Shown piece after piece: positions 46,370 through 57,319 of a stretch of 64,000 nucleotides of DNA. Below the pieces are notes generated by a model. The model did not search any database, was not told the DNA's origin, and saw only the letters and a program-made list of their open reading frames with translations. A program made the translations under genes and the position numbers. Origin of the DNA: Desulfomicrobium apsheronum. Its GTDB lineage: Bacteria; Desulfobacterota; Desulfovibrionia; Desulfovibrionales; Desulfomicrobiaceae. The DNA lies in contig NZ_FORX01000001.1 in the NCBI RefSeq assembly GCF_900114115.1, forward strand, positions 372,001 through 436,000, read 5' to 3'. Position 1 is the stretch's first letter, and every line of letters begins with the position of its first letter.

Positions 46370-46407
46370 GGGGCGGAAGAGGAGAGCGTTTTATTGCGAT
46401 GCGGCAT

Positions 46408-46437
46408 AAAAAAAGGCCCTTCGAGTGAAGGGCCTTG
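46408..46437 (-). terminator. terminator of the second tRNA-Asn gene
   Basis: On the minus strand, AGGCCCTTC and GAAGGGCCT form a stem around ACTC and end in seven T, 8 bases after the tRNA. Confidence 0.88.
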
Positions 46438-46444
46438 AAAAGTC

Positions 46445-46520
46445 TGGCTCCCCGGGACAGATTTGAACTGCCGACACGGTGGTTAACAGCCACCTGCTCT
46501 GCCAGCTGAGCTACCGGGGA
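46445..46520 (-). tRNA. tRNA-Asn (GTT), copy 2
   Basis: Identical over its full length, including encoded CCA, to the copy at 42562-42637. The anticodon loop is CTGTTAA. Flanking sequences differ, so the identity stops at the gene ends. Confidence 0.97.
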
Positions 46521-46536
46521 ATGCGCGTGAGGAGCC

Positions 46537-46565
46537 TCTTTAGGCAAAGAGGGCTGCTCTGTCAA
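46537..46565 (-). promoter_or_regulatory. promoter of tRNA-Asn copy 2
   Basis: On the minus strand, TTGACA (46565-46560), a 17-base spacer and TAAAGA (46542-46537). The -35 element overlaps the stop codon of the upstream GGDEF-TPR gene. Confidence 0.7.
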
Positions 46566-49048
46566 CAGGTTTGAGCGGCGGCTCGAATTTTTGTCTGGTT
46601 CGCTTCCTCGGTTTTGCCTTGCTGTTCCAGGGCCGTGATCAGCACTTCCCAGAAGGCGGGGACATCGGTTTTGAGGTGCACGCTCTGCCGGGCCAGGGAT
46701 TCGGCGATTTCCGGATCGTCGCCGCGCTCCAGATAGATCGTGGCCAGAAGGTGGAAGGAGTGGGCGTCCTGGGGATTGGCGGTGATGGCCTGGTGCAGGT
46801 ATTCGCGGGCCGTGTCGCGGTCGTCGCGGCGAAAAGCAAGCCTGGCCAGGTAGCGGTAGGCCAGATTGTGCGTGGAGGCGAGGTGCTCTCCGTCGGACAT
46901 GGCCCGGACCTGCTCGTAGAGGTTCCAGGCGCGCTCGAAGTCCCCTTCCTCTTCCGCCATGAGGCCGAGCCGGATCATGGCGTAGACGTGGTCGGGCTGG
47001 ATTGTAAGCACCTGCTCGAAGGCCTGCCGGGCGGCCACGGGATCTCCATCCTTGAGACAGGCGCAGCCGAAATTGTAGAGCGGCATGATGTGATCGGGAT
47101 GGAGGGCGATGAGGTCTTGAAAGATGGTTCTGGCCGTGGCGTATTTGTTCAGCCTTGCATAGCAGACTCCAAGGGAATTGCGGGCCAGCAGGTTGCCTTC
47201 GTCGACGGTCAGGGCTTTCTTGTATTCGGCGATGGCGTCGTAGGTTTCGCCCTGGGCGAAAAGGCGGTCGGCGCTGATGTTCAGCGAGACCGAGTCGAAG
47301 CAGGCAATTCTCTCGTCGTGCAGGAATTCGGCGTGATCCAGGGCCTTGCGCGCATTCTCCAGGATGTCGGAACGCGTGTAGTCCAGAAAGGGGAAGGCCG
47401 CGATGCCGACGGATTTTTCCAGTCCGGCGAAGCGCTCGTCCTCAAGTAGTTCGCGCACCATGCGCAGGCATTCTTCCTGATCCAGCCCAGGTACATGGTA
47501 GATGATGCAGTTCACGCTGAACCGTCCGCCAAGGGCTTCCGGTCCGAACAGGGTTTCGACCCGCCCGGCGAGGGTCTGGAAGAACTGTTCTTCCTTCATC
47601 TTGTCCATGGGCGTGCGTTCGGCATGGGGAGTTTCAAGACGCATGAGCACCATGCAGAAACTCTTTGCCTGGCCGCGGACGGATTGCCAGGCCTGCAGAA
47701 AGTCCCGGTAGGGATAGAGGCCGGTGAGGGGATCTTTTTGCGGAGTGCGGTCGCCGGGCTGGACTTCGCGCTGTTCCATGCGTCCGGCGTGGTCGTCGAG
47801 CAGGGTCAGCTTGTCGCCCTTCTCCACGGTCCAGTTCGGATCGCTCTGCACCAGCACTTCGGCGATGGACATCTCGTCCTGCACTTCGACCAGCGAAATC
47901 TCTGCCTTGTACATGGGTGGGTAGTGGCCGAAAATCGCGTCGCCCTGTGTCCCGACAATGGTCTCGCTGCCGTTGAACTTGCGGGACCAGATCAGGAAGC
48001 GTTGCCCTTCGTGGGCGTCCATGCTCCGGCCGAGGTTAATGACCAGACGGTTCATGGGCATCACGTCAAGGACCACGCCGCCCTGGGTGAGGATCTGCCG
48101 GAAGGAATAGATCTGGGAGCGGCCGCCGGCCTTGGCGGTGCTCAGGGCTTTTTCGGCTTTTTCCAGAATCAGCCAGGCCTGCTCCTCGGGAGCTTTTTGG
48201 AACTGCGCGCCCTGAAGATCCTGTGGATAGTTCACGTATCCGATACTGGCCGAAACGCCGACATCCTCGCGCAGGGGCGTGAAGCGGGCCGTGACCCGGG
48301 CCAGTTCGGCACCGAGGCTCACCGCCAGCTCGCTCATCCTGGCGCGGGAGGCTTGCGGCCAGAGCACGCCGAAGGAGTCTCCGTCCAGACGGCAGACCAG
48401 GGTCTGTTTGGGGCAGACGGCCCGCAGACGCTCCGCTGCCAGAACCAGGATTCTGTCTCCGAAGTTGTGTCCGAAATTGTCGTTGATCTGGCGGAAGCGG
48501 TCCAGGTCCAGGATGATGAGGCCGAAGCAGGCGCTGTGCCCTTGCAGGGAGTCGTCGGCCATGGCCTCCGGGCCGGGCATGATGGCGCCGACGATGCCGG
48601 AAATTTCCCGGATCAGGGCCTGGTGCATGCAGTGGCGGTTGAAGAGGCCGGTCAGGGGATCGGTGATGGCCGATTTGCGAATCTTGATCTGCTCCAGGCA
48701 CAGGGAAGCCATGTGCGGCAGAAATGGCAGTGCCCGGGCTGTTTCCTCGGGGTTTACGCCCCGGGCTTCAAAGATCGCGAGCAGTCTGTCCGAATGCGTC
48801 AGAGGCAGCGAGAGACGGTCATTCTCCAGCGCCGCGCGTCCGAAAGGATGCACCGGGTCCGCTTCCATGTCTTCTGGTGTTTTGGCCGGAAACATGAGGC
48901 TGTAGGAGGAAAAGGGGATGATGGCCCTCAGGGCTGTCTTGAGCAGGGGCTCGTATTCGATGATGTCTTGTCTGCGCAGCGTGCCGGTCTCGATGGAAGT
49001 GGCCGTGTTCATAATTGACCCCGGTTGTTTTTGAAGCCATTGCCTCAT
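46562..49048 (-). CDS. protein with two degenerate GGDEF domains and C-terminal TPR repeats
   Basis: This protein is about 828 residues. The first GGDEF-like domain (about 130-305) has DPLTGLFNRHC and LIILDLDRFRQINDNFGH, but the active-site loop is DGDSF, not GGDEF. A linker (about 320-415) has an INLGRSMDAHEGQRF barrel-like segment reminiscent of the FlgT C-terminal domain. The second GGDEF-like domain (about 438-585) has GGRFS at the loop. At least five TPR-like repeats fill about 590-800. Catalysis is unlikely, and a c-di-GMP-binding or scaffold role is inferred. I chose ATG 49048 (AAGGA 7 bases before); ATG 49012 is an alternative. Confidence 0.82.
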   Translation of the reverse strand: MRQWLQKQPGSIMNTATSIETGTLRRQDIIEYEPLLKTALRAIIPFSSYSLMFPAKTPEDMEADPVHPFGRAALENDRLSLPLTHSDRLLAIFEARGVNPEETARALPFLPHMASLCLEQIKIRKSAITDPLTGLFNRHCMHQALIREISGIVGAIMPGPEAMADDSLQGHSACFGLIILDLDRFRQINDNFGHNFGDRILVLAAERLRAVCPKQTLVCRLDGDSFGVLWPQASRARMSELAVSLGAELARVTARFTPLREDVGVSASIGYVNYPQDLQGAQFQKAPEEQAWLILEKAEKALSTAKAGGRSQIYSFRQILTQGGVVLDVMPMNRLVINLGRSMDAHEGQRFLIWSRKFNGSETIVGTQGDAIFGHYPPMYKAEISLVEVQDEMSIAEVLVQSDPNWTVEKGDKLTLLDDHAGRMEQREVQPGDRTPQKDPLTGLYPYRDFLQAWQSVRGQAKSFCMVLMRLETPHAERTPMDKMKEEQFFQTLAGRVETLFGPEALGGRFSVNCIIYHVPGLDQEECLRMVRELLEDERFAGLEKSVGIAAFPFLDYTRSDILENARKALDHAEFLHDERIACFDSVSLNISADRLFAQGETYDAIAEYKKALTVDEGNLLARNSLGVCYARLNKYATARTIFQDLIALHPDHIMPLYNFGCACLKDGDPVAARQAFEQVLTIQPDHVYAMIRLGLMAEEEGDFERAWNLYEQVRAMSDGEHLASTHNLAYRYLARLAFRRDDRDTAREYLHQAITANPQDAHSFHLLATIYLERGDDPEIAESLARQSVHLKTDVPAFWEVLITALEQQGKTEEANQTKIRAAAQTC

Positions 49049-49135
49049 GCCGGAATCCTTGTCCAGAAAGCAGAATTGTGTTTTGGGCCGAAGCTGGCTA
49101 CATCTTGGGCTCAAAAATTTCCAAGGGAGGAATTG

Positions 49136-49765
49136 ATGCTCAAAGTTACCGTCATGCCGCTTGGCCCGCTGGATACAAACTGCTACGTCGTGCACTCGGA
49201 CCGTGAGGCCGTGGTTATCGACCCGGGGGGGGAGGCGCAGGAAATCCTGTCGTTTCTTGCTTCCGAAGAAGTCAGCCTGACCGCGATTCTGAACACGCAC
49301 CTGCATTTTGACCATATCCAGGGCAACGCGGACCTGGTCGCGGCCACGGGGCTCCCGGTCATGGCCAGCGTCAAGGATGGATTTCTCCTGGAAACGGAAC
49401 TTGGCGGCGGCGGAATGATGGGCTTCCCGCGCACTCCGTCCTTTTCGTTCACGCCGCTGGAAGAAGGCGAGCTGCCCCTGCTCGGCACGACATGCCGGGT
49501 GCTGGCCACCCCCGGGCACAGTCCGGGCAGTCTGTCCTTCTATTTCGAGGAACTGGGCTCGGTTTTTGTCGGTGATCTGCTTTTTTACCGCTCCGTCGGA
49601 CGCACCGATTTTCCCGGAAGCTCGGAGCGGGAGCTGATCCGTTCCGTGCGAACCAATATATTCACCCTGCCCGAGGAGACGGTGGTGTATCCCGGCCACG
49701 GGCCCGAGACCACCGTCGGTCAGGAAAAGCTCAACAATCCGTTTTTTACCGAATTCATCCGTTAG
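49136..49765 (+). CDS. metallo-beta-lactamase-fold hydrolase (glyoxalase II-like)
   Basis: This 209-residue protein has LDTNCYVVHSDREAVVIDPG, the metal motif THLHFDHIQGN, then TPGHSPGSLS, FVGDLLFYRSVGRTDFPG and YPGHGPETTVGQEK. These are the zinc ligands of small glyoxalase II-like enzymes, which cleave thioesters such as lactoyl- or persulfide-glutathione analogues. GGGAGG precedes ATG 49136. It is 8 bases before the candidate selenoprotein gene, so they are co-transcribed. Confidence 0.9.
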   Translation: MLKVTVMPLGPLDTNCYVVHSDREAVVIDPGGEAQEILSFLASEEVSLTAILNTHLHFDHIQGNADLVAATGLPVMASVKDGFLLETELGGGGMMGFPRTPSFSFTPLEEGELPLLGTTCRVLATPGHSPGSLSFYFEELGSVFVGDLLFYRSVGRTDFPGSSERELIRSVRTNIFTLPEETVVYPGHGPETTVGQEKLNNPFFTEFIR

Positions 49766-49773
49766 GAGTGGCC

Positions 49774-50001
49774 ATGATCCCCGAAGGCGAACATGATTTC
49801 CGCGACAAGTGCTGACACGTGGGAGTGGATGCCAGTTGGCAGCTGCGCTTCAGCCGTACGGACAGGCAGGTTTTTTGGGTCAAGCCGGGCGTGGTGCCCC
49901 AGCTTGAGAACGCTCTTTATGTGGAAACCGACTGGACCCTCAGCCTGAGCGAAGTCGGCGAATTCGTGCGTGCGGAATTCGTTCGCAAGCCACGTTCATG
50001 A
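49774..50001 (+). CDS. candidate small selenoprotein (UGA at codon 14 read as selenocysteine)
   Basis: ATG 49774 has AGGAG 5 bases upstream. It reads MIPEGEHDFRDKC, then an in-frame TGA at 49813-49815, then HVGVDASWQLRFSRTDRQVF and on to a stop at 49999-50001 that overlaps the next gene's ATG (ATGA). Full length with Sec would be 75 residues with an adjacent Cys-Sec pair. The only start after the TGA, GTG 49819, lacks a ribosome binding site. A hairpin with the spacing of the E. coli fdhF SECIS follows the TGA. The family is unknown to me. Alternatives are a nonsense mutation or a sequencing error. Confidence 0.62.
49813..49846 (+). promoter_or_regulatory. candidate bacterial SECIS element
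   Basis: After TGA, 18 bases lead to a tetraloop AGTT (49834-49837) closed by TGCC and GGCA, with lower-stem G-C, G-U, U-G and G-C pairs below an A/G mismatch. In E. coli fdhF the loop GGTC also starts 18 bases after the TGA. Both loops have GT at positions 2-3, which SelB recognises. Confidence 0.55.
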
Positions 50002-50558
50002 CTGAACCTCTGATCATGTCCATGAGCCCCCGGGCGGGGGGGAACAGCGATCACGCCGCCGCTCTTTTCGCGCGCAGTCTGGACCAGCCCCCTCGGCCCG
50101 TGTTTCTGCGGGATCATCGCATGGAACCCTGCACCGGATGCGGGTTCTGTTCCGAGGACGGATTGTGCAGAATTGGCCCGGATGGGGCGGAGGAGCTTTT
50201 TTCGCGGCTTGACCACGCCTCCGGACTGGTCCTGACCGCGCCGGTCTATTTTTATCACCTGCCAAGCCAGGCCAAAGCCTGGATCGACCGTTCCCAGTCC
50301 AGATACATGGCCAGACAAAACGGCCTGCGTGTCCCGAAGGCCGAGCGCCGGGCCTATGTCGTGCTGGTGGCGGGGCGGACACGGGGCGAGAATCTTTTCA
50401 CGGGAATCATGCCGACCTTGCGTTATTTCTTGCAGATTTTTGATTATCGCATCGAAAAGACTCTCTTTCTGCGCGGCCTGGACGGAGCCGATGACTTTTC
50501 CCGGGACCGCGCGGCCGAGGACGCCGTGCGCGACCTGGCCGGGAGCAGCGGATGGTAG
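49998..50558 (+). CDS. iron-sulfur flavoprotein / NADPH-dependent FMN reductase family
   Basis: This 186-residue flavodoxin-fold protein has the FMN phosphate loop SMSPRAGGNSDHA near the N terminus. A C-x2-C-x2-C-x5-C motif, CTGCGFCSEDGLC (about residue 45), would hold a 4Fe-4S cluster. APVYFYHLPSQAKAWIDR is typical of the iron-sulfur flavoproteins. They transfer electrons in anaerobes. Its ATG overlaps the candidate selenoprotein stop, so the two are translationally coupled. Confidence 0.85.
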   Translation: MTEPLIMSMSPRAGGNSDHAAALFARSLDQPPRPVFLRDHRMEPCTGCGFCSEDGLCRIGPDGAEELFSRLDHASGLVLTAPVYFYHLPSQAKAWIDRSQSRYMARQNGLRVPKAERRAYVVLVAGRTRGENLFTGIMPTLRYFLQIFDYRIEKTLFLRGLDGADDFSRDRAAEDAVRDLAGSSGW

Positions 50559-51277
50559 GGGCGGGACTTGCGCGCGGGCTGGCTGCCGTGCTGCATGCGG
50601 CTGGTCGCCGCTGCCAATTTTGCGCGGCGGTGCTCGAACATGCAGGCGATTTTCCTCTGTGCCCAGCCTGCCGGGCACTCCTTGCCCCGCGTGTCGGGGG
50701 GTACTGTCCCGACTGCGGCATCTGCTACGAGGACTCCGCCGCACCCGCATATTCATGCCTCGCCTGTCGCCTGGGCAAGCCCCCGTGGTCGGGAGTGGCT
50801 TTTCACGGACCCTACTCCGGAGCCCTGCGCGATCTTATCCATCAATACAAGTTCAATCACGATCACGGCCTGGGGCTGCTGCTGCGCGACTTGATCCGCC
50901 AAGCCTGGGACAGACACCGACTGCCCCGCCCCGACTGCGTCGTGCCCGTACCCATGCTGCCCGCAAGGGTGCTAGACCGAGGCTTCAACCAAAGCGCCGA
51001 GCTGGCGTGCATGCTCGGCAAGGTTATCGGCATAGCTCCTCTTCTTCGCGGTCTGTGCAAGATCCGGGATACCAGGGCCCAGTCGAGCTTGGGCCGGGCC
51101 GAGAGGCATCGCAACGTCGCGGGCGCTTTCGAGGCGGCCATGAATCTGTCCGGTAGGCATGTTCTGCTGGTCGATGACGTCATGACCACGGGGGCGACCC
51201 TGACGGCCTGCGCAAAGGCCTGCCTTGCCGCCAAAGCGCGGCGAGTGGACATTTTTTTTCTGGGCAGGGCGGTATGA
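50552..51277 (+). CDS. comF: ComF-family phosphoribosyltransferase-like protein
   Basis: This 241-residue protein has N-terminal zinc-ribbon pairs CQFC, CPAC, CPDC and CLAC (about 20-75). The phosphoribosyltransferase signature [14 protein letters not shown] lies near 195. ComF is linked to natural transformation and recombination, but many non-competent bacteria keep it. It overlaps the flavoprotein gene by 7 bases and the kinase gene by 4 (ATGA). Confidence 0.9.
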   Translation: MVGAGLARGLAAVLHAAGRRCQFCAAVLEHAGDFPLCPACRALLAPRVGGYCPDCGICYEDSAAPAYSCLACRLGKPPWSGVAFHGPYSGALRDLIHQYKFNHDHGLGLLLRDLIRQAWDRHRLPRPDCVVPVPMLPARVLDRGFNQSAELACMLGKVIGIAPLLRGLCKIRDTRAQSSLGRAERHRNVAGAFEAAMNLSGRHVLLVDDVMTTGATLTACAKACLAAKARRVDIFFLGRAV

Positions 51278-53910
51278 AGAGCCTTTCCTCCATAAATCTG
51301 GAGCATCCGAACCAACGGCGGGTTTTGGCCTTGCTGGCGCTCATGTTGCTCGGGATCATCTTGCTGGGGATCAAGGAAGCCTATCGCTACCGTGTCATTT
51401 GGGAACATCAGTTGCTGATGAAGGCCGAGCAGGCCCATCTGGATCTGGTCCAGACTTTTCGGGTTGAAATGAACTCGGCCCGCCTGGGTTTTGACCGTCT
51501 GCCTCTCGTCTCGGACTTGCCTGGCCTTTTCGCGATTGAATCCACGATCGACAGGGCGCTCATGCGCTCGCGGGGATCCTTGGTCGTGATGCATCAGGGC
51601 GGCCAGCTCGGCGCGGGCGCTCCAGGCGGACGGGGTGCGGATCAGGGAATACATCTGGCCCGGCCCATGCCCCCGGAACTTCTGAGCGAAGCCTCGAAGC
51701 TCGTCCCTATGGTACGGGAAATTTCGGATCACGGGCATTTCATGGTTCGCAACCTCCTGCATGCCCTGGATGGGGCGGAAGCGGAGGAGGCGGCCGCCGA
51801 CATGGCGTCCATCCACGAACAGGCCGAGGCCTTGTTCGATCAGGCGGAGACGACAGCCGACATTCTCCAGCGCGACATCAGGGCCCGGATCGCCCTGGCC
51901 ATCGAAAATCATCAGGCCAATGCCGACAGGCTTCTGGTCATGACCTGTGGGCTGGTCATCTTCCTGCTGGCGGGCATGGTCACGCTGTGCGTGCGTATCA
52001 TGTTTTCCTTTGCGGACATGCTCAGATCCCGGGAAAAAGACGGCGCGGCCGTGGTGGAAGCCAACGCGGGCATGGAAAGAATCCTGGAGGCCCTGCCGGT
52101 GGGTATCGCCATCCTGGGTCAGGACCGGATCATCCGCCGGGTCAACCTTGCTGCGACCAACCTCCTCGATATCGAGCCCGGCTGGTTTTTCGAGCGTCGC
52201 GTCCCGTGGGACATGTTCTATGAAAAAGCCCAAGACGACGACCCCGAACGGCAGCCCCGAGTCGAGTTCGAGCACGAGGTGCGCATGCGTGCCCTGGAAG
52301 GGCGAACCCTGGACGTGATCAAGAGTTCCATTCCGGTCATCCTCCAGGGCGAGACCCTGATTCTTGAAGTTTTCATGGACGTGACTCAGCGCAAGCAGGC
52401 CGAGCGCGAACTTCTGCAGGAAAAATCGCGCCTTGAGTCGCTTCTCTCGGGGATAAACGAGGGTGTCGCCCTGACCGACGAGCGCGGAGGGGTGCTCGAG
52501 GTCAACGACAGTCTGTGCCGCATTCTGGGCATTGAAGCCGCCGGCCTTCTGGGGCGGAAAATCTGGGACCTCTTCCCTGGCGGGATCCTCGGGACGCAAA
52601 TGGCGCAGGGATTGCGCGCCCTGCAGGAAGATCCTCGAACCCGGCTGCGGGAAATCCAGCTGGAATCCTTCCGGGACATGGCTCTGGTGGTGCGCATGCA
52701 GCCTGTCCTGGGCGCGGAGGCTTTTGGCGGCATGATCGTCAGCGTCATCGAGGTTACCGAAATTGTCGATGCCCGGCGCAGGGCGGAAGCCGCATCCCAG
52801 GCGAAAAGCATGTTCCTGGCCAACATGAGCCATGAAATCCGCACGCCCATGAATTCCATTCTCGGTCACGGGGAATTGCTTGCCAGAACACGGCTCGATC
52901 CGGAGCAGACGGACTGCGTGCAGGGGATCCGCGTCTGCGCCGAGAGTCTCCTGGTCATCATCAACGACATTCTTGATTTTTCCAAGATAGAGGCCGGCAT
53001 GCTGCGCATCGTGCCCGAGGATGTCGAACTGGGCGAGTTGCTTGCGCGTGTGCGGACCATGTTCAGCGATCAGGCGCAGAAAAAGGGGCTTGATCTGCGT
53101 TTGGTCACTTCCGGATTGCCACGGGTAGTGAGCACGGATTCCGGGCGATTGACGCAGATTCTGGTCAATCTGCTCGGCAACGCCATCAAGTTCACGGAAC
53201 AGGGCGGCGTGGAGCTTTCCGTTCGCGGGGAGATTGGCGCAGGAGGAAAGGCCTCGCTTTGTTTTTCCGTGCGCGACACCGGGATCGGCATTTCTCCAGA
53301 CCGGCAACAGGGTATCTTCATTTCCTTTGAACAGGCGGATGGCTCCCTGACACGCGAATACGGCGGAACGGGCCTGGGCCTGACCATCGCCAACAGCCTG
53401 GTGCGTCTGCTGGGCGGTAGCGGCATCTCGGTGCAAAGCCAGGTCGGCCAGGGCAGCACTTTCGCCTTCACTCTGGACATGAATGTCTCTGCGGCCGCTC
53501 CTGCGCGGCAGCTTGCAGCCAATGACGCTGATGAACGCTCCTTCGGACACGTCCGGGTCTTGGCGGCGGAGGACAATCCGTTCAATCGAAGTTTGCTGAT
53601 GAAGATGCTGAGCAGTCTGAACGTGAAGGATGTCCAGCTGGTCGAGAACGGGCGTGAAGCGGTGGATGTCCTGGCGGCAGGGCAAGTTTTCGACATAGTG
53701 CTCATGGACATCCAGATGCCGGTCATGGACGGCCTTGAGGCCACTAGGAAAATCAGGTCCATGGGGCTGAGCGTGCCGATCATCGCCCTGACTGCCCACG
53801 CCCTGGAGTCGGACCAGCTCAAGAGCCTGGGGGCGGGCATGAACGGGCACCTGTCCAAGCCCTATTGCTTGCAGGATCTGCTCGAGACACTGGGAACCTG
53901 GTGTTCTTGA
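51274..53910 (+). CDS. hybrid histidine kinase with PAS domains and C-terminal receiver
   Basis: This 878-residue protein has two transmembrane helices (about 11-33 and 223-246) around a periplasmic helical sensor. Two PAS domains follow (about 265-375 and 385-495). The HisKA box is [12 protein letters not shown] (His about 520), and the ATPase has [17 protein letters not shown] and GGTGLGLTI. The receiver (about 760-878) has the phospho-Asp in [12 protein letters not shown]. The signal is unknown. There is no cognate regulator beside it. The start overlaps comF by 4 bases. Confidence 0.92.
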   Translation: MKSLSSINLEHPNQRRVLALLALMLLGIILLGIKEAYRYRVIWEHQLLMKAEQAHLDLVQTFRVEMNSARLGFDRLPLVSDLPGLFAIESTIDRALMRSRGSLVVMHQGGQLGAGAPGGRGADQGIHLARPMPPELLSEASKLVPMVREISDHGHFMVRNLLHALDGAEAEEAAADMASIHEQAEALFDQAETTADILQRDIRARIALAIENHQANADRLLVMTCGLVIFLLAGMVTLCVRIMFSFADMLRSREKDGAAVVEANAGMERILEALPVGIAILGQDRIIRRVNLAATNLLDIEPGWFFERRVPWDMFYEKAQDDDPERQPRVEFEHEVRMRALEGRTLDVIKSSIPVILQGETLILEVFMDVTQRKQAERELLQEKSRLESLLSGINEGVALTDERGGVLEVNDSLCRILGIEAAGLLGRKIWDLFPGGILGTQMAQGLRALQEDPRTRLREIQLESFRDMALVVRMQPVLGAEAFGGMIVSVIEVTEIVDARRRAEAASQAKSMFLANMSHEIRTPMNSILGHGELLARTRLDPEQTDCVQGIRVCAESLLVIINDILDFSKIEAGMLRIVPEDVELGELLARVRTMFSDQAQKKGLDLRLVTSGLPRVVSTDSGRLTQILVNLLGNAIKFTEQGGVELSVRGEIGAGGKASLCFSVRDTGIGISPDRQQGIFISFEQADGSLTREYGGTGLGLTIANSLVRLLGGSGISVQSQVGQGSTFAFTLDMNVSAAAPARQLAANDADERSFGHVRVLAAEDNPFNRSLLMKMLSSLNVKDVQLVENGREAVDVLAAGQVFDIVLMDIQMPVMDGLEATRKIRSMGLSVPIIALTAHALESDQLKSLGAGMNGHLSKPYCLQDLLETLGTWCS

Positions 53911-53918
53911 ATTTTTTG

Positions 53919-53947
53919 TTGACGCTCATCAGGTTTCGTTTTATTTG
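53919..53947 (+). promoter_or_regulatory. promoter of rplU-rpmA
   Basis: TTGACG at 53919-53924, a 17-base spacer and TATTTG at 53942-53947, about 115 bases before rplU. It shares the ATTTTTTGTTGACGC string with the tRNA-Ser promoter. Confidence 0.6.
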
Positions 53948-54006
53948 CATCCTCCCTCTCGACAGCTGTCCTGCTCCGGACGGCTTTATAGCGTTATGAA
54001 AGTCTT

Positions 54007-54037
54007 GACGGGGCACCTCGGAAGAGGTAGCCACGTC
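54007..54037 (+). promoter_or_regulatory. hairpin in the rplU leader
   Basis: GACG...CGTC closes a stem with inner CCTC-GGAA-GAGG and GGC/GCC pairs, 25 bases before the rplU start. It could be a ribosomal protein leader used for feedback control. Confidence 0.45.
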
Positions 54038-54061
54038 GTTCAATATTTTGGAGGACGCAAG

Positions 54062-54373
54062 ATGTTTGCAATCGTGGAAACGGGCGGAAAGCAGTTTCGT
54101 GTGGAAGAAGGCCGCAGTCTGAAGGTAGCCAAGCTTGACGTGCAGGCCGGTTCAGAGCTCACTCTGGACAAGATCCTGCTTGTCGGAACAGGCGCCGATG
54201 TCAAGATCGGCCAGCCTTTCGTCGACGGCGCAGCCGTGCAGTGCGAAGTGGTTGAGCATGGTCGTGACAAGAAGATCATCATTTTCAAAAAGAAACGCCG
54301 CAAGGATTATCGTAGAACCCAGGGTCACCGTCAGGATTATACAACCCTGAAAGTGAAATCCATTCAGGCCTAG
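54062..54373 (+). CDS. rplU: 50S ribosomal protein L21
   Basis: This 103-residue protein starts MFAIVETGGKQFRVEEG and ends with the KKRRKDYRRTQGHRQ segment typical of L21. It binds 23S rRNA in the large subunit. I chose ATG 54062 after GGAGGA. rpmA and obgE follow, which is the usual order in bacteria. Confidence 0.97.
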   Translation: MFAIVETGGKQFRVEEGRSLKVAKLDVQAGSELTLDKILLVGTGADVKIGQPFVDGAAVQCEVVEHGRDKKIIIFKKKRRKDYRRTQGHRQDYTTLKVKSIQA

Positions 54374-54388
54374 TGTCGGGAGGAAATA

Positions 54389-56932
<2,544 letters not shown>

Positions 56933-57000
56933 TGTGTCGGCATATTCTAAATACCGTTTTTGGGGCTGAGCCAAGTCGTAAGCATCCGCACCTTCTCGGT

Positions 57001-57086
57001 GTCATTCCTGCGTAGGCGGGAATCTATGTCGTTTCGGGTCGTTATTTGAAGTAGAGGAATGGATCCCCGCCTTCGCGAGGATGACG
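57001..57086. repeat. pair of inverted REP-like repeats
   Basis: GTCATTCCTGCGTAGGCGGG at 57001 is a degenerate copy of the repeat at 45991. GGATCCCCGCCTTCGCGAGG at 57061 is a copy in the opposite orientation. The gap 56933-57319 otherwise holds one hairpin (57216) and a TATAAT-like string near 57149 without a clear -35 element. Confidence 0.65.
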
Positions 57087-57215
57087 CGGTGGTAGGCGGG
57101 GCTTGCGTGAATCGGCTGGGCTCTTCGTCCAGATTCGACGAAACGCGTTATAATAGTGCTTGGTCCATAAGACTTCGTCAAAAACCTGTTTTCGCGTTGC
57201 CACCGGAACAATCGA

Positions 57216-57258
57216 GGCTCCCTGCATGATAGCGTGCATGGGGCCTTATTCATTTTTG
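57216..57258 (+). terminator. candidate terminator downstream of proB
   Basis: GGCTCC and GGGGCC pair around an inner TGCA/TGCA stem and are followed by T-rich sequence ending in five T. It lies about 280 bases after proB, so the assignment is tentative. Confidence 0.4.
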
Positions 57259-57319
57259 TGGCCGCATCATGGCGGTGGTTGAGCACCATATGGGCTTTCC
57301 CGTGCGCCAGAGGGCACCG

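Noticed and set aside
45864-46428. Small ORFs in the repeat field on both strands
   Set aside because: They read across the palindromes, lack ribosome binding sites, and show no protein-like composition.
42562-46520. An active integrative element between the tRNA-Asn genes
   Set aside because: The only recombinase-like gene appears to lack two catalytic residues and carries TOBE domains, so it is a regulator. No att-like partial tRNA repeat was seen.
49819-50001. Starting the small gene at GTG 49819, after the TGA
   Set aside because: No ribosome binding site precedes it, whereas ATG 49774 in the same frame has AGGAG. The shorter reading wastes the conserved spacing and the SECIS-like hairpin.
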